Source: Clostridiales bacterium
Lineage (GTDB): Bacteria > Bacillota > Clostridia > Oscillospirales > Acutalibacteraceae
DNA length: 5,636 nucleotides
Assembly (NCBI GenBank): GCA_019418545.1
Contig: DYBQ01000031.1
Location: 4,234-9,869, forward strand
Direction: 5' to 3'
The notes beneath the pieces are model-generated. The model had not been told where the DNA came from. It made no database searches and saw only the letters and a list, made by a program, of their open reading frames with translations. Below, in pieces: positions 1-5,375 of the stretch. The position numbers and the translations under genes were made by a program. Numbering within the stretch: position 1 is the first letter of the stretch; each line of letters starts with the position of its first letter.

Positions 1-1684
1 GCCACAGTTTGTCTGCATCGCACTGCCCGTCATAGGTTCTGCCGGCAAGAGCGTTGTTATACAGGTTATCTGATACTGCATACTCGCCATATTTTTCAAC
101 GTATTCTTTTGCAAATCCTGTTTCCGCAGAAATTTTTTCAATAATCTCGCTGTCATAACAGGGAATGCCAAGCTTTGCGGCAACCTCTTTGCCAATGGTT
201 CTGCCTCCGCTGCCAAACTCGCGGCTGATGGCAATCACTCTGTTTCGGGAAGCCTGCGCGGGCGTAGGGGAGGGGATTTCTTTTATTTCTTTCATGATGG
301 ATTTTTTGAAACGGGCATAAAGCACTGCTGCAATGATAAAGGAAATGGTATCTGTAACAGCTTGCACCCACATCAAACCTGTGACGCCCCAAATAGCGTC
401 CATAACAAAAGCAAGTACTGTAAAGATGATTCCCAAACGAAGTACAGCCAGCAGAAGTGACGTTTTCCATTTGCCAACAGCTTGGAAAACCGAATTATAC
501 ATATTAAACAAACTCATACCGATAACACACCAAGACCAGCAGCGCATAAAAGCAGCTGCAACCTGGATAGTCTCAGCGTGGGGCGTAAAGATGCCTGCGA
601 TGGCTTCTGGCATCAGCTGTACAATAATAAGGAATATAATGGAAAAAACCCAAAGAATCTTAAAGGACAGGCTGCATACCTGATGGACTCTCTTGTGATT
701 TTTGGCGCCATAGCTGAAACCAATTAAAGGCATAACGCCTTGGGCAATCCCAATACTGATGTGAAGGGCAATGGTGCCACATTTCGAGGTGACGCCATAG
801 GCAGCAGAAAGGATGTTGCCGTTTTCGTGACCTAACAAAAGACCATTCAGGACTGCGATAGACACTGATACCAAAAGTACCGAGACAGCCGCAGGAAAGC
901 CCCCCGCACAGGTATCAAAAGCAACTTTTTTCTCCAAAGTAAAGCGCTTGGGATTAATGCTCAAAACGGTATTTTTCCGAATTCTGGCAAGGATGACGAA
1001 GAAATATACCATAGAAATGGTGTTTGAAATCATCGTGGCAACCGCAGCGCCAGAAACATCCATCCCAAAACCAAAAGGCATGGTGAGTGTACCGTTAAAT
1101 ATTGTATCGCCCTTTTCAAAAATAAAAATGGGGTCAAGGATAATATTCATAATGCCGCCAATGGAAAGACCGATACCGGCTTCTTTGGTTTTGCCTACGG
1201 CGCGCACCAAATGCCCCAAAATCAGCCCGGCCACCGTAGGGATTCCGCCAATGACAAACACCCAAAGCAAATATCTTGCAGAAAAGCTGAAAGTATACTC
1301 GTCTGCTTTGAAGAAGGTTAGAATCGGCTTCATAAATATGCCCAGCAGGATAGCCAAAACTGCGGTTACAGCAAAGCTTGCCCAAAAGCCAAAAGCAGAA
1401 GCTTTTTTAGCCGTGCTTTCATCGTTTTTTCCCAAGCTTCTGGCAATGACACTGTTTGCACCTATGCCGAAAAGATTGGCAACAGCGGTGAGAAGTGTGA
1501 AAATCGGGAATGTAATTGACAAAGCGGCCAACTGGTTGGGGTCACCAATCTGCCCTACAAAAAAAGTATCTGCCAAGCTATACAGGATAACGACAATCTG
1601 GCTGATAACCGTAGGAATAGCAAGCTTGGCAACTGCTTTTCCTACGGGCATGGTGGTAAATAGTTCGCTATTATTTTTTTTCAT
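1..1684 (-). CDS. MATE efflux transporter fused to a cytidylate-kinase-like (Cmk2) domain, 3' end off the window
   Basis: The visible part is 561 residues and stays open to the window edge. Residues 1 to about 460 form a hydrophobic multi-helix MATE transporter, which typically exports drugs or metabolites in exchange for Na+ or H+ at the cytoplasmic membrane. The N-terminus has the familiar pattern LAIPTVISQIVVILYSLADT followed by FFVGQIG, as in MepA/NorM-type proteins. After a short linker rich in Pro, Ser and Ala (about 464-481), the same frame enters VIAISREFGSGGRTIGK (483-499) and then LGIPCYDSEII. This is the N-terminal phosphate-binding region of the cytidylate-kinase-like family (Cmk2, PF13189 type). 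I translated the junction codon by codon and saw no stop, frameshift or internal Shine-Dalgarno site before Met464, so a fusion is the best reading. The start at 1684 has AGAGGAAAG seven bases upstream. It lies 18 bases after the TetR stop, so the two are probably co-transcribed and TetR-controlled. Substrate unknown. Confidence 0.88.
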   Translation of the reverse strand, partial: MKKNNSELFTTMPVGKAVAKLAIPTVISQIVVILYSLADTFFVGQIGDPNQLAALSITFPIFTLLTAVANLFGIGANSVIARSLGKNDESTAKKASAFGFWASFAVTAVLAILLGIFMKPILTFFKADEYTFSFSARYLLWVFVIGGIPTVAGLILGHLVRAVGKTKEAGIGLSIGGIMNIILDPIFIFEKGDTIFNGTLTMPFGFGMDVSGAAVATMISNTISMVYFFVILARIRKNTVLSINPKRFTLEKKVAFDTCAGGFPAAVSVLLVSVSIAVLNGLLLGHENGNILSAAYGVTSKCGTIALHISIGIAQGVMPLIGFSYGAKNHKRVHQVCSLSFKILWVFSIIFLIIVQLMPEAIAGIFTPHAETIQVAAAFMRCWSWCVIGMSLFNMYNSVFQAVGKWKTSLLLAVLRLGIIFTVLAFVMDAIWGVTGLMWVQAVTDTISFIIAAVLYARFKKSIMKEIKEIPSPTPAQASRNRVIAISREFGSGGRTIGKEVAAKLGIPCYDSEIIEKISAETGFAKEYVEKYGEYAVSDNLYNNALAGRTYDGQCDADKLW

Positions 1685-1702
1685 GTTTCTTTCCTCTTTC
1701 GA

Positions 1703-2281
1703 TTAAATTTGAGCGAGTTCTGCGTGAAGGCCGTTTAGAAAACACTGTATGGCAATCTCTCGGCTTTTCTTTACGTCGATATCTTTGTAGTAGTAGAAAT
1801 AGCCCAATTCTTCTTGCGAAATAAACCCATGAAGAATGGCACGCAGTACTCTCTGCCAATGGGCAATGGCTTCCTCAGGCAATCCATAATCCGAAAGAAG
1901 ATTCATAACGGTTTCAAGCAAGGGCACAGCCATTTCTTTTTCGGTTTCATCATTATCCAGCGGCATCGACATAATCAATTGATACAACCCCTTATTTGCC
2001 GCAGCAAATTCATAATAAGCTTCGGCAAATGCCTTTATGGCATCGTCCTTTTGTTTTCCTGCGGTTGCAGCATTTTGGTTTGCAACAAACTTGTCGATGG
2101 CATATTTAAAAACTTCATGCTGCAAATCTTTTGTGTTTTTGATGTGGTTGTATAGAGATGGTGTTTTAATCCCTAATCTCCGGGCTAATTCATGCAGAGA
2201 GATTGTGGATTTACCGCTCTCTTCTATGCTTTTGACCGCTTCTGCAATAATAATCTCTTTACTTAATCCTTTTGAACTCAT
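1703..2281 (-). CDS. TetR/AcrR-family transcriptional regulator with WHG-type C-terminal domain
   Basis: A 192-residue cytoplasmic repressor-type protein of normal TetR-family length. The N-terminal DNA-binding domain is clear: helix-turn-helix at about residues 28-47, SLHELARRLGIKTPSLYNHI, with the typical LYNHIKNTKDL continuation. The ligand-binding half contains AYYEFAAANKGLYQLI and RAILHGFISQEE, which resemble the WHG-type TetR C-terminal domain (TetR_C_33). The ligand cannot be inferred. The ATG start is set by AAGGAG (2290-2295) eight bases upstream. The gene is promoter-proximal in a two-gene unit with the MATE fusion. Two palindromes overlap its promoter, so the expected logic is autorepression and co-repression of the transporter until an inducer binds. 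The identification is firm at family level; the regulatory logic is inferred from the operators and gene order. Confidence 0.93.
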   Translation of the reverse strand: MSSKGLSKEIIIAEAVKSIEESGKSTISLHELARRLGIKTPSLYNHIKNTKDLQHEVFKYAIDKFVANQNAATAGKQKDDAIKAFAEAYYEFAAANKGLYQLIMSMPLDNDETEKEMAVPLLETVMNLLSDYGLPEEAIAHWQRVLRAILHGFISQEELGYFYYYKDIDVKKSREIAIQCFLNGLHAELAQI

Positions 2282-2300
2282 TGCACTATCTCCTTTGATG

Positions 2301-2315
2301 ACTAATAGCGTTAGT
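2301..2315. promoter_or_regulatory. Operator palindrome 1 (start-site proximal)
   Basis: ACTAATAGCGTTAGT is an inverted repeat with perfect ACTAA/TTAGT arms around a 5-base centre. It covers the predicted transcription start of the tetR-MATE unit. It shares arms and total length with the palindrome at 2325-2339, which supports both being sites for the adjacent TetR protein. Binding is inferred from position and symmetry. Confidence 0.75.
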
Positions 2316-2316
2316 T

Positions 2317-2346
2317 ATCATATCACTAACACTGTTAGTTTGTCAA
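2317..2346 (-). promoter_or_regulatory. Sigma-A-type promoter of the tetR-MATE unit
   Basis: On the minus strand a perfect -35 box TTGACA (2346-2341) is followed after 18 bases by TATGAT (2322-2317), one mismatch from TATAAT. Transcription would start near 2310, about 30 bases before the TetR ATG. One palindrome fills the -35/-10 spacer and a second covers the expected start site, so the promoter is built for repression. Confidence 0.8.
2325..2339. promoter_or_regulatory. Operator palindrome 2 (between -35 and -10)
   Basis: ACTAACACTGTTAGT has perfect 6-base arms (ACTAAC/GTTAGT) around a 3-base centre and lies wholly inside the 18-base spacer of the tetR-MATE promoter. A bound repressor would block RNA polymerase directly. 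Its centre is 24 bases from that of operator 1, and together they give an ACTAA-N5-TTAGT consensus. Confidence 0.78.
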
Positions 2347-2473
2347 GAAGATTGCGGCACTTCCCGTTTTGCAGGCTGCTATGATACAATCCAGGAGAAA
2401 TCACTATCATCCTATCCTTTGTTTTACATGTCCCTTGGATTGAGAAAAAGTGCTGCCAGTCCTTTAAAACCCT

Positions 2474-2502
2474 GCACACTTTTAGCGCCAGATGTATACA
2501 AT
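2474..2502 (+). promoter_or_regulatory. Candidate sigma-E-type promoter for the small membrane gene and spoVM
   Basis: GCACACT (2474-2480) matches the Bacillus sigma-E -35 pattern GCATATT at 5 of 7 bases. TATACAAT (2495-2502) matches the -10 pattern CATACAAT at 7 of 8, and the spacer is the expected 14 bases. No good sigma-A -35 box sits at the matching distance. Sigma-E (mother cell) control would fit, because Bacillus spoVM is a sigma-E gene. The call rests on motif matching by eye. The rest of 2347-2536 shows no gene or other clear signal. Confidence 0.42.
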
Positions 2503-2536
2503 AGAATAACCGGTACGGAAAGGGAGGCGATTCCAA

Positions 2537-2713
2537 ATGGGAAAAATACGCTGTGCCGATGCCTGCGCCAGATTTGCCCGATGCCGGGGAATGCACGCCG
2601 TTACCTTTGGGTTGGGGCTTGCCGTTGCATGCTTTTGTCCCATAGAGCTGGTGCTGTTTCTCACGGCGGTGATTATTGTGGCGCTGGGAATCACCCTTCT
2701 GCGCCGCTGCTGA
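2537..2713 (+). CDS. Small cysteine-rich two-helix membrane protein (58 aa), upstream of spoVM
   Basis: An intact 58-codon frame starts at ATG 2537 behind a strong AAAGGGAGG (2519-2527), nine bases upstream, and ends in TGA. A short basic N-terminus with cysteines at 6, 10 and 16 precedes two hydrophobic stretches, about residues 21-34 and 38-55. They are separated by CFCPIE, which suggests a helical hairpin. The protein ends in basic residues plus Cys (RRC). There are six cysteines in 58 residues. I do not recognise a named family and assign no function. It lies 28 bases upstream of the spoVM-like gene in the same direction with no terminator between, and a candidate sigma-E promoter precedes it. 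Mother-cell expression during sporulation and an envelope or forespore-membrane location are therefore reasonable inferences. The good ribosome site, the coherent hydrophobic pattern and the conserved-looking context argue that it is real despite its size. Confidence 0.72.
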   Translation: MGKIRCADACARFARCRGMHAVTFGLGLAVACFCPIELVLFLTAVIIVALGITLLRRC

Positions 2714-2741
2714 TTTGACATAGGGAAAGGATGGAGCTGTG

Positions 2742-2828
2742 ATGAAAATTGTTGTCGTAAAGGGTTCCGGGTTTCTTGGTTTCTGCCTTCGCCGCATGTT
2801 CGGGATTCGCCGCCGTGTAGAAGAATAA
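2742..2828 (+). CDS. spoVM: SpoVM-like coat-anchoring peptide (28 aa)
   Basis: A 28-residue peptide that aligns without gaps to Bacillus subtilis SpoVM (26 residues), with Met1, Lys2, Lys7, Phe11, Leu12, Gly13, Arg17, Met19, Gly21 and Arg24 identical. It begins MKIVVVK, carries the central GFLGF and basic LRR of an amphipathic helix, and ends in RRRVEE. In Bacillus, SpoVM is made in the mother cell, inserts into the convex outer forespore membrane and anchors SpoIVA. The spoIVA gene is present in this window. The start has GGAG (2733-2736) five bases upstream; the stop is TAA. Pro9 of the Bacillus peptide, which is important for its membrane behaviour and localisation, is Ser here, and Lys10 is Gly. 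The gene is probably co-transcribed with the 58-residue membrane protein. Identification is by recalled family sequence and context; a peptide this short cannot be placed with full certainty. Confidence 0.82.
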   Translation: MKIVVVKGSGFLGFCLRRMFGIRRRVEE

Positions 2829-2865
2829 TCGAAAGCAGAAACGCTGCAAAAGCGGCGGACATAGC

Positions 2866-2900
2866 AGCAGGGCGTTCCCAAAGAAAGGGAACGCCCTGCT
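2866..2900. terminator. Hairpin terminator shared by convergent spoVM and protease units
   Basis: AGCAGGGCGTTCCC (2866-2879) and GGGAACGCCCTGCT (2887-2900) form a perfect 14-bp GC-rich stem with a 7-base loop AAAGAAA. It starts 37 bases after the spoVM stop, and its last base is the end of the protease stop codon. On the plus strand a T7 run (2915-2921) follows, but only after 14 other bases. On the minus strand no U-run follows. It is therefore not a textbook intrinsic terminator, though the position between convergent genes makes a bidirectional terminator the best explanation. Confidence 0.72.
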
Positions 2901-3514
2901 TAATAGTATCTTCCTTTTTTTAGGAGCATTAGAAGCAGCAAATAGAGGCTGACAAGCAGTAAAGAAAAGTTATAACGGGAGTATAGCAGAACGCTGAATC
3001 CCAAAATCCCCAATGGCAGCAGGGTAAGGAATGAAACTGCCCTGCAAATTTTTTCTGCCCTGGCTGGGGGCATCCAGCGGCAAAACCCGGCATATAGAGC
3101 CTGCCCGCCGTCCAGCGGTTCAACAGGAAGCAGATGAAAAATTGCCATAATACCGTTTGCAGAAAGGAACTTGACGACAAATGGGGACGCTATGCCATAG
3201 GAAACAGGCAGAAGAAGGAGAAACGCTGCCCCATTTGCCAATGGCCCTGCCAGCGAAATGAGCATATCGGCCCAATAGCTTTTCCGGCATCTCTTTTCTT
3301 CCAAAATTTCCAATCCAAACAGGCCGCACCGGACACATACAGCAGGTACCCCCAACGCTTTCATCACCAGCAAATGGCCGCTTTCGTGAACAACGGCTGC
3401 CAGATATCCGATGATTCCAATACCCGCCGGGTCGCCCAGCAGGAGGAATGCCGTGCCGGCTGCAAACCAGAACCCGACTTCAACCCGGCATCCTCCCAAA
3501 ATCAGGGAAATCAT
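2900..3514 (-). CDS. SpoIVFB-like M50 site-2 intramembrane metalloprotease
   Basis: 204 residues, a compact multi-helix membrane zinc protease. The metal site HESGH is at residues 43-47, the same numbers as the zinc histidines and catalytic Glu of B. subtilis SpoIVFB. SLAGPLAN (87-94) is the usual M50 second motif, and PVEPLDGG (130-137) supplies the third zinc ligand, Asp135. SpoIVFB releases sigma-K from pro-sigma-K in the forespore outer membrane; gene order after a SpoIVFA-like gene and spoIVA supports a related role. At 204 residues it lacks the C-terminal CBS domain of the 288-residue Bacillus enzyme. The Asn that normally opens the NPDG motif is His127 here (FHLLP instead of FNLLP). 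The start is chosen at 3514 because its ATG overlaps the upstream stop as ATGA. The frame is open further upstream, but that stretch lies over the preceding gene and is not protein-like. Its own ribosome site is weak, which suggests translational coupling. Confidence 0.88.
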   Translation of the reverse strand: MISLILGGCRVEVGFWFAAGTAFLLLGDPAGIGIIGYLAAVVHESGHLLVMKALGVPAVCVRCGLFGLEILEEKRCRKSYWADMLISLAGPLANGAAFLLLLPVSYGIASPFVVKFLSANGIMAIFHLLPVEPLDGGQALYAGFCRWMPPARAEKICRAVSFLTLLPLGILGFSVLLYSRYNFSLLLVSLYLLLLMLLKKGRYY

Positions 3515-3792
3515 TCTTTTTCCAAAAAGGCAATCAGCTGTGCGCCGGCTGCCTTCACTTCTTCTTCCAGCTCCCCGGTAACCACCACGGAATGATTTAC
3601 GGTATCGCGATACCAATCCCGCACGGTTTGATACAAATCCCCGCCGGACAGGCGCAGCACAACGGCTGCGATAAACAGCAGCAGGCAGGTGAGGATTTGT
3701 ACCAGCGTTACCCATCGCACGCCTTCCAGATGATGCCTTTTTTCCTCTGCCGGCCTGTCACGTCCAGCGGTATGGGTATCTTCCCATTCCAA
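3511..3792 (-). CDS. Single-helix membrane protein, possible reduced SpoIVFA (93 aa)
   Basis: A 93-residue protein with a charged N-terminus (1-26), one hydrophobic helix at about 27-46 (WVTLVQILTCLLLFIAAVVL), then GDLYQTVRDWYRDTVNHSVV and an acidic tail ELEEEVKAAGAQLIAFLEKE that is probably helical. The start is TTG. The layout of cytoplasmic stub, one helix and extracytoplasmic region, together with the run LYxxxRxWYxxxVN, resembles the membrane-proximal part of SpoIVFA-type M23-family proteins. The M23 domain itself is absent. Directly downstream, overlapping by ATGA, is the SpoIVFB-like protease, the same order as spoIVFA-spoIVFB in Bacillus. The inference is a minimal regulator or scaffold for that protease. 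The ATGA join argues that the short length is native rather than a recent frameshift. The resemblance is from memory and remote; it could equally be an unrelated partner. Confidence 0.7.
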   Translation of the reverse strand: MEWEDTHTAGRDRPAEEKRHHLEGVRWVTLVQILTCLLLFIAAVVLRLSGGDLYQTVRDWYRDTVNHSVVVTGELEEEVKAAGAQLIAFLEKE

Positions 3793-3797
3793 AATGA

Positions 3798-3804
3798 CCC
3801 CTCC
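3798..3804 (-). promoter_or_regulatory. Ribosome binding site that fixes a TTG start
   Basis: GGAGGGG on the minus strand ends five bases before the TTG codon at 3792. No ATG or GTG in this frame lies at a usable distance, so this strong site is the reason for choosing TTG as the start of the 93-residue gene. It lies inside the 13-base gap after the spoIVA stop and overlaps none of spoIVA. Confidence 0.72.
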
Positions 3805-3805
3805 G

Positions 3806-5284
3806 TTACAGAATAATGCAAATCAGGCCGTTACAGCCATCGTTAATAATTCTTTCAATGGTTTCCCGAAGCTTCCCGCGGGCATCCTCCGGCATCCGGT
3901 AGAGCTTGTTGTGCAGGCCTTCGTTAACCAGCTCATGCAGGGACTTTCCGAAAATGTTGGACTCCCAGATTTTCCCCGGGCTTTCCTCGAATTCCTTGAG
4001 CAGATACATGACCAGCTCCTCCGATTGCTGCTCTGAGCCTACAATCGGGGTCAGCTCGGTACAAATGCGGGTTTTCATCATGTGGATGGAGGGGGCGGCC
4101 GCTTTGAGACGGATTCCATATTTACTGCCCTGGCGGATAATCTCCGGCTCCTCCAGCGTCAGCTCGTCAATGTCGGGCATGACGATTCCATAGCCCGTTT
4201 CCTGGACATCCTGATAGGCCTGCCGGATTTTTTCATAGTCCTTTTTAATGGCGGAAAGCTCCTGCAAAGAGCGGAACAGGGCGCCTTCATCGTGGATTTC
4301 AATGCCGGTTTTTTCTCCCAAAATCCGATAGAACAACGAAGGCGGCGTTTCCAGCAGGACACACGCCTGGCCGCTTCCAAGCTCCACCGAAGAAAGTTCG
4401 GCTTTTTGAATGTATTCGCATTGCCCCACTTCTTCCAGCATTTTTGAGATTTCCCGCACCCGGGAAACCTTTCCGCCGGCTTCCCGAAGGGCCGTGAAAA
4501 CCGCTTCCCGCAGCCAGTGGCCTTTTTCCAGGGAAGAAATCCAGCGGGGCAGGTTCAGCCGGATTTCACGCATGGGGAACTCATAAAGTACTCGGGAGAG
4601 GATGGCGCGTATGTCCGATTCTTCCAGCTCCAGGCAGTTTACCGGCAGCACCGGTACCCCATATTTTTCGCCGAGCTGCTGGGACAGCTGGACAGATTCC
4701 GGCGAGCGGGGCTCCATACAGTTGAGGAGCACCACAAAAGGCTTGTGGATTTCCTGCAATTCCCGGATAACCCGCTCTTCGGCTTCTTCATATTCCTCTC
4801 TGGGGATTTCGCTGATGCTTCCGTCAGTGGTAATAACCAGCCCAATGGTGGAGTGCTCGGTAATTACCTTTTTGGTGCCGATTTCGGCAGCCATGTTAAA
4901 GGGGATAGGCTCCTCATACCAGGGGGTCATCACCATCCGGGGCTGGTCGTTTTCAATATACCCCAAGGCACTGGGGACAATATAGCCCACACAGTCAATC
5001 ATCCGAACAGAAAAGGCGGCAGAATCGTCCACCCGGACCGTTACGGCCTTTTCGGGGATAAATTTGGGTTCTGTGGTCATAATGGTGCGCCCGGAAGCGG
5101 ACTGGGGAAGCTCATCCACTGCCCTATCCCGCTGATAGTCGGATTCCATGTGGGGGATGACCACGGCGTCCATAAATTTTTTGATAAAGGTGGATTTCCC
5201 GGTGCGTACCGGCCCCACTACGCCGATATAAATGTCGCCGTTGGTACGCCGGGAAATGTCGTTGTAGATGCTTCTTTCTTCCAT
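3806..5284 (-). CDS. spoIVA: Stage IV sporulation protein A, coat morphogenetic ATPase
   Basis: 492 residues, the same length as B. subtilis SpoIVA. This cytosolic mother-cell ATPase polymerises on the forespore surface to form the coat basement layer and is tethered by SpoVM. The N-terminal NTPase domain has Walker A GPVRTGKS (24-31, Lys30), the paired sensor threonines in RTIMTTEPKF (Thr70, Thr71) and the Walker B-like aspartate in RMIDCVGY (Asp97), all at Bacillus numbering. The middle region is followed by a C-terminal domain ending in NGLICIIL, the conserved tail involved in SpoVM-dependent anchoring. The start codon is preceded almost directly by an in-frame TAG, so ATG 5284 is the first usable start. 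The Shine-Dalgarno is poor: GGAAAGG lies about 12 bases away. The next gene begins 13 bases after its stop, indicating an operon. I see no sigma-E promoter in the 91 bases upstream, so transcription may come from the preceding gene. Confidence 0.98.
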   Translation of the reverse strand: MEERSIYNDISRRTNGDIYIGVVGPVRTGKSTFIKKFMDAVVIPHMESDYQRDRAVDELPQSASGRTIMTTEPKFIPEKAVTVRVDDSAAFSVRMIDCVGYIVPSALGYIENDQPRMVMTPWYEEPIPFNMAAEIGTKKVITEHSTIGLVITTDGSISEIPREEYEEAEERVIRELQEIHKPFVVLLNCMEPRSPESVQLSQQLGEKYGVPVLPVNCLELEESDIRAILSRVLYEFPMREIRLNLPRWISSLEKGHWLREAVFTALREAGGKVSRVREISKMLEEVGQCEYIQKAELSSVELGSGQACVLLETPPSLFYRILGEKTGIEIHDEGALFRSLQELSAIKKDYEKIRQAYQDVQETGYGIVMPDIDELTLEEPEIIRQGSKYGIRLKAAAPSIHMMKTRICTELTPIVGSEQQSEELVMYLLKEFEESPGKIWESNIFGKSLHELVNEGLHNKLYRMPEDARGKLRETIERIINDGCNGLICIIL

Positions 5285-5375
5285 TTTCTAACCATGCCTT
5301 TCCGCGCCCACCTGCCGCACCGGCAGAAGCCGCAAATAATCACTGCAAAGCCTGCGGGGGAAAATTGTTTCAGAT

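Noticed and set aside
948..1706. 252-codon plus-strand open frame opposite the MATE gene
   Set aside because: An antisense shadow: the reverse strand encodes clear MATE transporter sequence through this whole stretch, and no ribosome site precedes the plus-strand frame.
2380..2390. TATGATACAAT as a promoter -10 upstream of the small plus-strand gene
   Set aside because: No -35 box for sigma-A or sigma-E at a suitable distance. The candidate at 2474-2502 has both boxes and correct spacing.
2419..2718. 99-codon plus-strand frame overlapping the 58-residue gene
   Set aside because: It starts at TTG without a good ribosome site, its protein is not coherent, and it is in a different frame from the well-supported 58-residue membrane protein.
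2318..2881. Long open frames on the minus strand (187 and 126 codons) across the spoVM region
   Set aside because: Low-complexity composition with many Arg, Ser, Pro and Thr, no ribosome site and no family resemblance. They lie opposite the two small plus-strand genes, which have good ribosome sites, and one runs into the TetR promoter.
3515..3715. N-terminal extension of the M50 protease (67 extra codons in the same frame)
   Set aside because: The extra segment is Arg/Gly/Ser rich, lies over the 93-residue gene, and would move the HExxH motif away from its usual distance to the N-terminus. The ATGA start at 3514 puts HESGH at 43-47, as in SpoIVFB.
5312..5326. CTGCCG-CAC-CGGCAG hairpin between the LysM gene and spoIVA
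   Set aside because: Only six base pairs with no U-run after it on the minus strand. Too weak to call a terminator or attenuator without comparison to relatives.
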